The translations under genes were made by a program, and so were the position numbers. The notes below the pieces were generated by a model that saw only the letters and a list, made by a program, of their open reading frames with translations, was not told where the DNA came from and searched no databases. Shown here piece after piece: positions 8,952 to 16,445 of a DNA stretch of 64,000 bases. This DNA is from Ruegeria halocynthiae. GTDB taxonomy: Bacteria; Pseudomonadota; Alphaproteobacteria; Rhodobacterales; Rhodobacteraceae. Where the stretch lies: NCBI RefSeq assembly GCF_000743705.1, contig NZ_JQEZ01000001.1:1108070-1172069 (forward strand), in the 5' to 3' direction. The stretch's first letter is position 1, and each line of letters opens with the position of its first letter.

Positions 8952-9454
8952 TGGTCGCCGTAGCCTCCCCAGAAGTTGGCGTCGGTCAGGATGGCGACCG
9001 GCTTGTTGCACATGAAGGTGTATTTCAGGATCGCATCCAGTTCTTCCACATCCGACTGGTGGTGGAAGTGATAGGTTGGGATGCTCATCTGCGCCAACAG
9101 CGCCTTGGTATGGACGGCCATTTCAACCTGACAGGCAACGGGCTCACGCAGCTCACCACGATACGAGATCAACATGGGCAGCGGCATGCGGTAATACTGG
9201 ATCAGCGTCGCCAGCGTGTTGATCGTCACCCCGATGGCGGTGTTTTGCATGATGATGGCAGGGCGCTTGCCGCCCATCCAGGCACCGGCACACAGGCCCA
9301 TGCCTTCGTCTTCCTTGTTCGAGGGGATGTGGAAAATGTCATCATGCGCGTCGATTTCCTCGATCACGCCGGCCAGTTGCTTGCACGGGACGGTGGTCAC
9401 AAACGAGATATCGTTCGCGACCAGATCATCCGTGATCTTTTTGTCTATGTTCAT
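8948..9454 (-). CDS. comD: Sulfopyruvate decarboxylase alpha subunit (ComD-like)
   Basis: 168-aa N-terminal ThDP-enzyme subunit. It carries the TTVPCKQLAGVIEEID stretch, SNKEDEGMGLCAGAWMGGKRP (containing the glutamate expected to activate the ThDP aminopyrimidine, E48/E50 region), MQNTAIGVTINTLATL and LISYRGELREP. These are characteristic of sulfopyruvate/phosphonopyruvate decarboxylase alpha chains. The start at 9454 follows a 48-bp gap from the universal stress protein gene. ComE follows with a 4-nt overlap. The expected product is a heteromeric ComDE enzyme of the cytoplasm. Confidence 0.83.
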   Translation of the reverse strand: MNIDKKITDDLVANDISFVTTVPCKQLAGVIEEIDAHDDIFHIPSNKEDEGMGLCAGAWMGGKRPAIIMQNTAIGVTINTLATLIQYYRMPLPMLISYRGELREPVACQVEMAVHTKALLAQMSIPTYHFHHQSDVEELDAILKYTFMCNKPVAILTDANFWGGYGDQ

Positions 9455-9502
9455 ATCCGGTCTGTCAGTCCTGTTTGGGGCGCCCGGGGCGCGATTGAAA
9501 GT

Positions 9503-9913
9503 TCAGATCCTGCGATGCACATGCACGGCGCAACCGGCATGGCGCACCACGCGCGACGCCGTCGATCCCAGGAAATAATCACTGAGGCCCGGCTTGTGTG
9601 AGCCGATGACGATGCAGTCACAATCGTTGTCTTTGGCATAGTCGATAATGGTACGTGCAGTGTGGCCCTTGATGATCTCGGGCGTTACGCCTTCAAGCCC
9701 CTCGGTCTTCTCACGCAACAGGCTGGCCGCCGCGCGAAAGCCATCGGCAACGACCCCCTTGTCCAGATAGGCACTGACCGACCCCTGCGGCATCTCATAG
9801 ACATGCAGCGCGACAATCTCACTGCCTGTTGCCGCCAGCGCGCGGGCCACCTGCAAAGTATGCTGCGAAATACCGTGATCCAGCGCCATGGGAACAAGAA
9901 TTTTCTTATACAT
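9503..9913 (-). CDS. Universal stress protein (UspA family)
   Basis: 136-aa UspA-fold protein: N-terminal MYKKILVPMALD strand, ALHVYEMP, and the C-terminal nucleotide loop IGSHKPGLSDYFLGSTASRVV, a variant of the G-x2-G-x9-G(S/T) ATP-binding motif. Start ATG 9913 has an excellent GGAGG six bases upstream, whereas the in-frame upstream extension to 9946 has none. It lies inside the TRAP/sulfonate operon. UspA proteins encoded with TRAP transporters are known (TeaD with the ectoine transporter TeaABC), so a role in tuning transport is a reasonable inference. Confidence 0.87.
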   Translation of the reverse strand: MYKKILVPMALDHGISQHTLQVARALAATGSEIVALHVYEMPQGSVSAYLDKGVVADGFRAAASLLREKTEGLEGVTPEIIKGHTARTIIDYAKDNDCDCIVIGSHKPGLSDYFLGSTASRVVRHAGCAVHVHRRI

Positions 9914-9936
9914 AAATACCTCCGTCTCAGCCGGGC

Positions 9937-10917
9937 CTATGCCCACGGCGCGAGGATGATTTTAGGGGCGGCAACACCCCCTTTGCGCAAATCGCGAAAC
10001 GCCCCTGCCCCATCGGACAGCGCCCGCTCCTCAATCCAGTCCAACCCGCCCAAACGGCCATCAAAAAGGGCCTGCGCGGTTTGGCGGAAATCTTCGGCCG
10101 TATAGGTATAGGTGCCGATAAATGTGATTTCCTGCAAGGTCATGCGTCGTATGTCCAGACCTCCGGCGTCTTCTCCCAGCCCGACATGCGCGATCACACC
10201 GCCCGGCTGAACCAGTACCGAGGCCGTGGCGCGGGTCGTTGAATAACCCACTGCGTCGATCACCAAAGGGAACGACCCGGATGTTTGCGCGACAACGTTT
10301 ACTGTGCTGGTTTCTTGCAGGTACGCAAGCCGCAAGCCGTTCGGCTCGACGATCACCACATCCTCGACGCCCATGGCATTCAGGGCCAGCGCCGCGGCCA
10401 AACCGATTGCCCCGCCCCCAAGAACCAGCGCGCGCCGCTCTGCCGCCGGATGCAAAGCGCCCAACCCCAACCTGACCGCGTGCCAACTTACGGCCAACGG
10501 TTCGGCCAATGCGGCCCGGGCAAAAGAAACGTGGTCCGGCACTTTGATCAGGTTGGAGTCGGGCATGGCGATATATTGAGCGAACGCCCCTTCGCGGGGC
10601 GGCATTGAGATGATCTGACGGCTCGGGCACAGGTTCTCGCGGCCTGACGCACATGCGCCGCACGCGCCGCAGGTCACCAGAGGATTGATAGTCACGCGCG
10701 TCCCGTCGCGCGGCCCACCCACGATGGCGCCTGCCGCCTCATGCCCAAGGATCAGCGGTGCCGGGCGGCGGGCGTCGTGACCCAGATAGGCGTGCATGTC
10801 CGAGCCGCAAATGCCTGCGGCCTCGACCCGGATCAGATGTTCCGCGTTATCTGGCGCGACCTCGGGAACATCCCGAAACGCCACCTGTTCCACACCCTCA
10901 TAGACCAGAGCTTTCAT
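9937..10917 (-). CDS. Zinc-dependent alcohol dehydrogenase (MDR family; HpsO/HpsP candidate)
   Basis: 326-aa medium-chain dehydrogenase. Catalytic zinc residues C37 (GICGSD) and H59-E60 (LGHEAAG) and the structural zinc cluster C83/C86/C89/C97 (CGACGACASGRENLC) are present. A Rossmann motif (LVLGGGAIGLAAALA) follows near residue 170. Slightly short for the family (about 340). The start at 10917 overlaps the SDR stop as ATGA; the upstream open frame is noise. In known hps loci two dehydrogenases (HpsO, HpsP) interconvert DHPS enantiomers through the 2-keto compound. This gene and the SDR are the obvious candidates, but which is which is not decided. Confidence 0.85.
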   Translation of the reverse strand: MKALVYEGVEQVAFRDVPEVAPDNAEHLIRVEAAGICGSDMHAYLGHDARRPAPLILGHEAAGAIVGGPRDGTRVTINPLVTCGACGACASGRENLCPSRQIISMPPREGAFAQYIAMPDSNLIKVPDHVSFARAALAEPLAVSWHAVRLGLGALHPAAERRALVLGGGAIGLAAALALNAMGVEDVVIVEPNGLRLAYLQETSTVNVVAQTSGSFPLVIDAVGYSTTRATASVLVQPGGVIAHVGLGEDAGGLDIRRMTLQEITFIGTYTYTAEDFRQTAQALFDGRLGGLDWIEERALSDGAGAFRDLRKGGVAAPKIILAPWA

Positions 10918-11675
10918 TTCGCCGTGAACCCTCCGTCTACCATCAGCACCTGCCCGGTGACGTAGTCCGAGGCCCTTGAGCACAAAAACAGGATCGGTCC
11001 GTCGATATCCTCGAGCCGCCCATTGCGCCGTATGCAGGTCTGGGCGGCATTGCGCGCGGCGCGTTCGGGGTCGTCGAACACGGCCTGCGTCAGCTCGGTC
11101 GGGAAAAACCCGGGGCCAATGGCGTTGGCCGTGATCCCATGAGGCGACCAGGCTTCGGCCATGGCGCGGGTCAACTGGCCGATCCCGGCCTTGGTCGCGC
11201 CATAGGCGATGCCACCCGGAAACGCGCGGGTTGTCTGCAACGACGCAAAGTTCACGATCCGGCCCCAGCCGCGCTCTTTCATCGCCGGCACCATCGCCTG
11301 GCTGAGGAAAAACGGCGCGCTGAGGTTCAGCGCCAGCGTCGCATCCCATCCCTGTTCGGTGACATCATCCGCCGCCTCGCGCGTGTTCACCCCGGCCGCA
11401 TGTACGACAATATCGGGTGGTCCAAATTTGGAATTAACCTGATTGACCAGCGCCCCGATATGCGACCGGTCGGCCACATCGGCGGTCACGGTGTCGGCGC
11501 GCGCGCCGATCTCGTCCTTCAGTTCTGCCAAAGCCTCGGCCCGGCGGGCCACACCCACCACGCGCGCACCGGCTGCGGCCAACACCACAGCCGCGCGGCG
11601 GCCAAGGCCCGAACTGGCGCCGGTGATACAGGCCACCCGCCCCGTCAGATCGAAAAGCGCCCGGGGGTCATCCAT
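10914..11675 (-). CDS. Short-chain dehydrogenase/reductase (HpsO/HpsP candidate)
   Basis: 253-aa classical SDR. Cofactor motif TGASSGLG at residues 18-25, NNAG-equivalent HAAG at about 92-95, and the catalytic triad S145, Y158 and K162 (YGATKAG). The C-terminal DYVTGQVLMVDGGF is standard. Its start lies 8 bp inside the 3' end of the hpsN-like gene and its stop overlaps the next gene, so the three dehydrogenases are translated as a coupled block. Probable role: NAD(P)-linked oxidation/reduction at C2 of dihydroxypropanesulfonate, inferred from context. Confidence 0.87.
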   Translation of the reverse strand: MDDPRALFDLTGRVACITGASSGLGRRAAVVLAAAGARVVGVARRAEALAELKDEIGARADTVTADVADRSHIGALVNQVNSKFGPPDIVVHAAGVNTREAADDVTEQGWDATLALNLSAPFFLSQAMVPAMKERGWGRIVNFASLQTTRAFPGGIAYGATKAGIGQLTRAMAEAWSPHGITANAIGPGFFPTELTQAVFDDPERAARNAAQTCIRRNGRLEDIDGPILFLCSRASDYVTGQVLMVDGGFTAK

Positions 11676-12975
11676 CTGCGGTCAGGTCGAACTGTTCGTC
11701 CGGGAAATACTTGGCCAGACGTACATCGGCAGCGCGGGCGTGCCCCTCCATCCCTTCCAGCCGCGAAATGCGGGCGGTGGCCACAGCGATGGATTTCGAT
11801 CCCTCCCGCGTGGCGCGCTGCCAGGTGACGATCTTCATGTATTTATGGACGCTCAGCCCGCCAGTATAGCTGGCCGCGCCCGAGGTCGGCAGCACATGGT
11901 TGGTGCCAGTCGCTTTGTCACCATAGGATACGGTGGTTTCCTCGCCCAGAAACAGCGAACCATAACAAGTCAGACGGCCCAGCCACCAATCCAGATCCTC
12001 GGCCTGAACGGTCAGATGTTCAGGCGCGTAATCGTCCGAGCAGGCCGCCATTTCTTCGCGGTTCGAACAGATGATGACCTCGGCATAGTCGCGCCAGGCG
12101 GCAAAAGCGTTTTCGCGGTTCAGCTCGGGCAGATCGTCGATCAGCGCGGGCACCAGCTCCATAACTTTCTGCGCCAGCGCGCGATCATCCGTCACCAGCC
12201 AGACGGGCGAATTATACCCGTGTTCCGCCTGGCTGACCAAATCCGTCGCGACCACATGCGCATCCGACGAGGCATCGGCCAGGATCAGGCTGTCTGTGGG
12301 GCCGGCGATCATGTCGATGCCGACCTTGCCGTAAAGAATACGCTTGGCCTCGGCCACGAATTGATTGCCGGGGCCGACCAGAATATTCGCACGCGGCAGT
12401 CCGAACAGGCCATAGGTCATCGCGGCCACACCCTGCACACCGCCCATGGCCAGAATGCTGTCAGCACCGCAGATATGCGCCGCATAGACAATCGCGGGCG
12501 CAACCCCTTCGCCGGGGCGCGGTGGGGAACAGGCTGTGATATGGCGGCACCCGGCCACCTTGGCGGTCGTGACGGTCATGATGGCGCTGGCGATATGGCT
12601 ATAGCGTCCACCGGGCACATAACATCCCGCCGCATCCACCGGGATGGCCTTCTGACCGGCGACAAAGCCCGGCACAATTTCCATCTCAACATCCGATACG
12701 GTCGCCTTTTGCGTCTCCGCGAACCGGCGCACGTTGTCATGGGCGAACCGGATATCTGCCTTCAGCTTTTCCGGAACCAGCGCAATGGCGGCGTCAATCT
12801 CGGCCTGCGTCAACAGGACATTGCCATCGTATTTGTCGAATTTGACCGCGTATTCCATCGCCTTGGCATCGCCACCCACTTCGATGTCGGCAAGGATGGT
12901 CTTGACCGTCTCATGCACTTCGGAGGCATGGGTCTCCGGGGTCAACGTAGCCTTTTTCAGGTATTCACGAGGCAT
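11668..12975 (-). CDS. hpsN: HisD-family sulfopropanediol 3-dehydrogenase (HpsN-like)
   Basis: 435-aa member of the histidinol dehydrogenase family. The four zinc ligands of HisD are conserved by motif: Q249 and H252 (VSQAEHG), D353 (SYGDKATGTNHVLPT) and H412 (EGMEGHARA). The catalytic pair E319-H320 (YAPEHL) is also present. HpsN, a HisD homologue, oxidises (R)-DHPS to (R)-sulfolactate with NAD in Cupriavidus and roseobacters. The assignment to HpsN rather than to histidine biosynthesis rests on context: TRAP transporter upstream, two dehydrogenases and ComDE downstream, no his genes. Gap of 12 bp to the TRAP permease; 8-bp overlap with the SDR. Confidence 0.85.
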   Translation of the reverse strand: MPREYLKKATLTPETHASEVHETVKTILADIEVGGDAKAMEYAVKFDKYDGNVLLTQAEIDAAIALVPEKLKADIRFAHDNVRRFAETQKATVSDVEMEIVPGFVAGQKAIPVDAAGCYVPGGRYSHIASAIMTVTTAKVAGCRHITACSPPRPGEGVAPAIVYAAHICGADSILAMGGVQGVAAMTYGLFGLPRANILVGPGNQFVAEAKRILYGKVGIDMIAGPTDSLILADASSDAHVVATDLVSQAEHGYNSPVWLVTDDRALAQKVMELVPALIDDLPELNRENAFAAWRDYAEVIICSNREEMAACSDDYAPEHLTVQAEDLDWWLGRLTCYGSLFLGEETTVSYGDKATGTNHVLPTSGAASYTGGLSVHKYMKIVTWQRATREGSKSIAVATARISRLEGMEGHARAADVRLAKYFPDEQFDLTADG

Positions 12976-12987
12976 ATTCAGCAGATC

Positions 12988-14316
12988 CTATTGGTAGATT
13001 TCAGGAAGCAGGGTTGTCGATACCGCCGGAACATAGGCGATCAACAAGACCACGATCAGCATGGTTAATACGAAGGGCACAGCGCGGGCGGCAATCTTCA
13101 GAATGGACTCGCCGGTAATGCCAGATACGACAAACAGGTTCAGACCCAGCGGCGGCGTGATGAAACCCACGCCCAGCGCAGTGATCATCATGATACAAAA
13201 CTGAATCTCATTCATGCCGATGTTGTCCGCCAGCGGTTTCAGGATCGGGGCAAGGATCACGATGTTGGGCGTCGTTTCCATCACGCAGCCCGCAGCGATC
13301 AGGATGCCGATCATCAGCAGGATCAACAGATAGGGGTCATCCGTCAATGATGTGATCGACGCGACAAATCCCTGCGGCACGCCCATGATCGCCAGCGCCT
13401 CGGCCAGAGGGGCCGAGAATGCGATGATCGGCAGGATCACCCCGTTCACCTTGGCCGAACTGACCAACATCGAAGGGAAATCCGCCAGCGACAGCGTGCG
13501 CATGATGAACCCCATGACGATGGTGACGACCACGGCGGTCGCGCCCGCCTCGGTCGGGGTCAGACGGCCCGAGAAGATGCCGTAAAAGATGATCCCCGGA
13601 ACGATGAAAGCGTACCAGCCGGATTTCAGCGCCTTGCCCAGATTGGCCAGCCATTCGCTCATGCTCATCAGACCACCACCTTCGTAGTGGTAGAGACGGT
13701 TCATGATGATATTGGTCACAAGGATCGACACCAGAATGGCCAACCCCGGGATCAGCGCAGCCAGAAACAAGGTCGAGGCGGAAATTCCCAGCACCAGACC
13801 GATGATGATATAAGCGATCGACGGCGGGATCAGGATACCGGTACAGGCCCCCGCCGCGACCAGCGCGCAGGCATAAGGGCGGGGATAGCCGCTTTCGACC
13901 AGCCGGTTGATGGTCATGCGCCCCACAGCAGCAGCGCCCGCCGCGTCAGAGCCTGAGATGGCCGCGAACATGCCGCAAACGAGAACCGTGGCTGACCCAA
14001 ACCCGCCTTTGGCGAAACAGGTCAGCGCCTCGGCCACGTCCAGAAATTTGCGCGACAACCCGGTGCGCACGAGAACGTCGCCCGTCAGGATGAATAGTGG
14101 CACCGCAGTCAGAGCAAAGGCATCGATGCCGGTGAACAGGCTTTCGCCCACAAGGCTGAGCGGCAGGTCGCCCGACATGACCAGCATGACGATTGCAGCG
14201 GTGCCAATCGCGGCCCAGACCGGTACGGCCAGTGCGATGAGACCGACAAACATGATCACGGGCAGATAGAAATCCCAGCCCAGTTCAACGGTTTGATTGA
14301 GGGAACCCCAGAGCAT
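12988..14316 (-). CDS. TRAP transporter large permease (DctM-like)
   Basis: 442-aa very hydrophobic protein with about 12 transmembrane helices, typical length and sequence of a DctM-type TRAP subunit (GVGFITPPLGLNLFVVSGITG near the C-terminus; LVAAGACTGILIPPSIAYIIIG in the middle). It forms the sodium-coupled translocation channel with the adjacent small subunit. It lies 11 bp downstream of the small subunit and 12 bp upstream of the hpsN-like gene. In published hps loci the TRAP genes are called hpsKLM; substrate DHPS is inferred from the operon. Confidence 0.92.
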   Translation of the reverse strand: MLWGSLNQTVELGWDFYLPVIMFVGLIALAVPVWAAIGTAAIVMLVMSGDLPLSLVGESLFTGIDAFALTAVPLFILTGDVLVRTGLSRKFLDVAEALTCFAKGGFGSATVLVCGMFAAISGSDAAGAAAVGRMTINRLVESGYPRPYACALVAAGACTGILIPPSIAYIIIGLVLGISASTLFLAALIPGLAILVSILVTNIIMNRLYHYEGGGLMSMSEWLANLGKALKSGWYAFIVPGIIFYGIFSGRLTPTEAGATAVVVTIVMGFIMRTLSLADFPSMLVSSAKVNGVILPIIAFSAPLAEALAIMGVPQGFVASITSLTDDPYLLILLMIGILIAAGCVMETTPNIVILAPILKPLADNIGMNEIQFCIMMITALGVGFITPPLGLNLFVVSGITGESILKIAARAVPFVLTMLIVVLLIAYVPAVSTTLLPEIYQ

Positions 14317-14327
14317 CCTGTTTCTCC

Positions 14328-14843
14328 TCAGTCAAACAATTTGTCGCCTTCGAAAACGGGGGTGCCGTCACGAAGGGATTTCAGATCACGCATGAACGAT
14401 TGGATCAGACGCCAGATCATCAGGGCAAACCCGGTGGGCACCGCCATCAGGAACCAGACCTTGGAGACCCGCAGCCCGTCCGTCACTGACCCGAACTTGG
14501 CCGAGACGTGAACCGCCTCATAGGACCAATAAAGCGCGATGACCGCCACGACGAACATCACCAGATCGCCAAAGATATAGAGCAGCGCCTTGGGGCGTGG
14601 ACCAAGGTAATGCATGATCACGTCGATGCGGATATGCGCACGTTCCTTGACCGCCGCTGCGGCCCCGATCCACGCAAGGTAGATGAAGGAATAGCGGACG
14701 ATTTCCTCACCCCAGATTGAGGAAAAGGCAAAGATTTCTCGCCGCAGGACCTCGATGGCCATCGTGATGACCAGCATCACGTAGAACACCAGCAGCAACC
14801 AGCGCTCAGCGTTTCGGTCTATTTTTTGAAAAATGGTCATCAC
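14328..14843 (-). CDS. TRAP transporter small permease (DctQ-like)
   Basis: 171-aa protein with four predicted membrane segments, matching DctQ small subunits: FYVMLVITMAIEVLRRE near residues 20-36, EEIVRYSFIYLAWIGAAAA, and an RPKALLYIFGDLVMFVVAVIA helix. It separates from the upstream binding-protein gene by 108 bp containing an 11-bp-stem hairpin, and is followed closely by the large permease. Function: accessory membrane subunit of the TRAP transporter. Substrate is inferred, not visible. Confidence 0.9.
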   Translation of the reverse strand: MMTIFQKIDRNAERWLLLVFYVMLVITMAIEVLRREIFAFSSIWGEEIVRYSFIYLAWIGAAAAVKERAHIRIDVIMHYLGPRPKALLYIFGDLVMFVVAVIALYWSYEAVHVSAKFGSVTDGLRVSKVWFLMAVPTGFALMIWRLIQSFMRDLKSLRDGTPVFEGDKLFD

Positions 14844-14859
14844 TTCCCTCGGCGAAAGA

Positions 14860-14907
14860 ACAGTCAGGCCAAAGCCTTCTGCATTGGGCCCTTTCAGGCC
14901 TGACTGT
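14860..14907 (-). promoter_or_regulatory. Intercistronic hairpin between TRAP binding protein and permease genes
   Basis: Perfect 11-bp inverted repeat: ACAGTCAGGCC at 14860-14870 and GGCCTGACTGT at 14897-14907, with a 26-nt loop. It starts about 45 nt after the binding-protein stop codon on the minus strand and has no U-run. The position fits an RNA-stabilising or partial-termination element that raises binding-protein mRNA over permease mRNA. Confidence 0.7.
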
Positions 14908-14951
14908 GAGTGGTAATACCGGGCGCCGGATCAACGTCCGTCAAAGCGGCA

Positions 14952-16097
14952 TCACGCGTCGTGGACGTAGTATTTGCCCTGCGTACCGGCTGCTTCGACC
15001 AGCTTCTCAAAGTTGTCCATCGACCCGGCCAGTTCCATTTTGAACGGGTCCCAATCAGAATTCTGGTACCCGCCGGCGTCCTGCCATTCGGCCAGTTGAT
15101 CATCGCTGAGCGAATGGAACTCGACCCCGGCCTTGTTCAATTCGGCCATGGCATAGGCCCGCGCCGAAGGCACTTTGGACAGGTTCTGGTGGCTGGTCAT
15201 TTCCGCGCCCCACATGATGCCTTCCTGCACGTCGGCGGGCATGGAATTGAACCATTCCAGGTTACAGGAATAGACCTGACTGTCCGGCACGGCCTGGGTA
15301 AAGGTCACATGGCTGAGGATATCCTTGAAGCCGAACACATACAGCGCGCCGACGGACGGGTCGAGCGCATCGGCCACACCCTGTTTGATCGCAGACGGCG
15401 TCTCACCCCATGCCACCGGTGTCGGGTTCGCACCAGCCATCCGGTAATATTGCTGCAACATCTTCGAACCCGGCACGCGGAACTTGACGCCGCTCATGTC
15501 AGACGGGGTGATGATGGCGTTTCCGCCCTGGCGTACGGCAACGACACGCGGGTCGATCACAACATAGAACAGGGCCTTGAACCCGGCGGCTTCGACCTTG
15601 GGGTGGACTTCGTTTTTCCAGGTGTCGGAATGCACCAGATTGGTGAAGCGCTGATTAGAGCCACACAGATACGGCATGTTGATCAGGTCAACGGTCGAGG
15701 CAAACGGCGCAAAATTCGACAATGAATGCTGCGCGGCCTGAATCGTACCGCCCTGAACCTTTTGCACCAATGCGCCACCCGCGCCCAGCTGACCACCGGG
15801 GGCCAGCTTGACATAGACCTTGCCGTTCGTGGCGTTCTGGATGTTCTCTTTCAGATCAAGCTGCATGATCGGATAGCTGCGCGACGCGCCCAGCACATAG
15901 GCTGTTGCGATCGTCATCACATGATCCGCCGACTGTTCGCGCTCACGCTCTTCCTTGGCGGTCTGCGCGGCGGCCTCAGATGACCAAAGGACACCCCCCG
16001 CCCCTGCAACCAGCGCGGCGGTGAACGCACCCCCGGCACTGAGTTTCAGAAAATTGCGTCGCTCCGCTGACGCAAGTTCGTGTCTGTCGTCGTTCAT
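14952..16097 (-). CDS. TRAP transporter substrate-binding protein, Tat-type signal
   Basis: 381-aa periplasmic binding protein of the DctP/TAXI-like TRAP group. The N-terminus has a twin-arginine-like motif (ERRNFLKLS) followed by a hydrophobic stretch and EAAAQ, so Tat export is likely. The body shows the DctP-type segments NGKVYVKLAPGGQLG, GVKFRVPGSKMLQQYY and WGETPSAIKQGVADALD. ATG 16097 has GGGAGGG upstream and was chosen over an in-frame start at 16112. It is the second gene of the operon; a hairpin separates it from the permeases, consistent with excess synthesis. Likely ligand is DHPS or a related sulfonate. Confidence 0.9.
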   Translation of the reverse strand: MNDDRHELASAERRNFLKLSAGGAFTAALVAGAGGVLWSSEAAAQTAKEEREREQSADHVMTIATAYVLGASRSYPIMQLDLKENIQNATNGKVYVKLAPGGQLGAGGALVQKVQGGTIQAAQHSLSNFAPFASTVDLINMPYLCGSNQRFTNLVHSDTWKNEVHPKVEAAGFKALFYVVIDPRVVAVRQGGNAIITPSDMSGVKFRVPGSKMLQQYYRMAGANPTPVAWGETPSAIKQGVADALDPSVGALYVFGFKDILSHVTFTQAVPDSQVYSCNLEWFNSMPADVQEGIMWGAEMTSHQNLSKVPSARAYAMAELNKAGVEFHSLSDDQLAEWQDAGGYQNSDWDPFKMELAGSMDNFEKLVEAAGTQGKYYVHDA

Positions 16098-16121
16098 CAA
16101 TTGCCCTCCCAAGCAAAAAAG

Positions 16122-16307
16122 TCAGCTGTCACTTTCTGCGTCGCGGTCAGCTTCCTTTTTCAGAATTGCGACAACGAACAGGATCGACGCCGCGAACAGA
16201 ACCAACATCTCTCCTACGTCCCCAAGAAACGCACTGCCCGCAAATGCACCTAAAGCCACGTTTGCAAAGTAGATGACAAACACGATGGTGGATGCAGCCA
16301 GAAACAT
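16122..16307 (-). CDS. Small two-helix membrane protein, first gene of the sulfonate operon
   Basis: 61-aa protein with two hydrophobic segments (about residues 3-22 and 30-48) and a charged tail KKEADRDAESDS. It is the first gene after the LacI-type operators and is spaced 24 bp from the TRAP binding-protein gene, so it is co-expressed with the transporter. GGGGACC lies upstream of the ATG. No family recognised. A helper of the TRAP permease or a membrane anchor are both possible. The reading frame and context make it a likely real gene, though it is short. Confidence 0.6.
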   Translation of the reverse strand: MFLAASTIVFVIYFANVALGAFAGSAFLGDVGEMLVLFAASILFVVAILKKEADRDAESDS

Positions 16308-16344
16308 CTTTTGGGTCCCCTTTTAGATTCGGTTCGATGTCATT

Positions 16345-16358
16345 TGTAAGCGCTTACA
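16345..16358. promoter_or_regulatory. LacI-family operator O1 (perfect palindrome)
   Basis: Perfect 14-bp palindrome TGTAAGCGCTTACA with the central CG step typical of LacI/GalR-family operators. It lies 37 bp upstream of the first gene of the minus-strand operon and 87 bp upstream of the divergent lacI-type gene. It is the first of two such sites spaced 21 bp centre to centre, so both promoters could be controlled from here. Confidence 0.85.
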
Positions 16359-16365
16359 TGAAAAA

Positions 16366-16379
16366 TGCAAGCGCTTACA
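16366..16379. promoter_or_regulatory. LacI-family operator O2 (one mismatch)
   Basis: TGCAAGCGCTTACA, identical to the upstream palindrome except at position 3. Its centre is 21 bp, two helical turns, from that of O1, so both sites face the same side of the DNA and cooperative binding of two LacI dimers is expected. Confidence 0.8.
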
Positions 16380-16445
16380 TTGCTGCTTTCCTTGAAGCAC
16401 AGATAGGTTTAGACTTATAGGCAAAAGCAAATAACAGGTTTGATA

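Noticed and set aside
11668..12975. Histidinol dehydrogenase of histidine biosynthesis
   Set aside because: HisD catalytic residues are shared by HpsN, and the neighbours are transporter and sulfonate-type genes, not his genes.
11443..13068. 541-codon plus-strand frame across the SDR and hpsN genes
   Set aside because: Antisense shadow of two clear enzymes; His/Gly/Arg-rich translation without domain structure.
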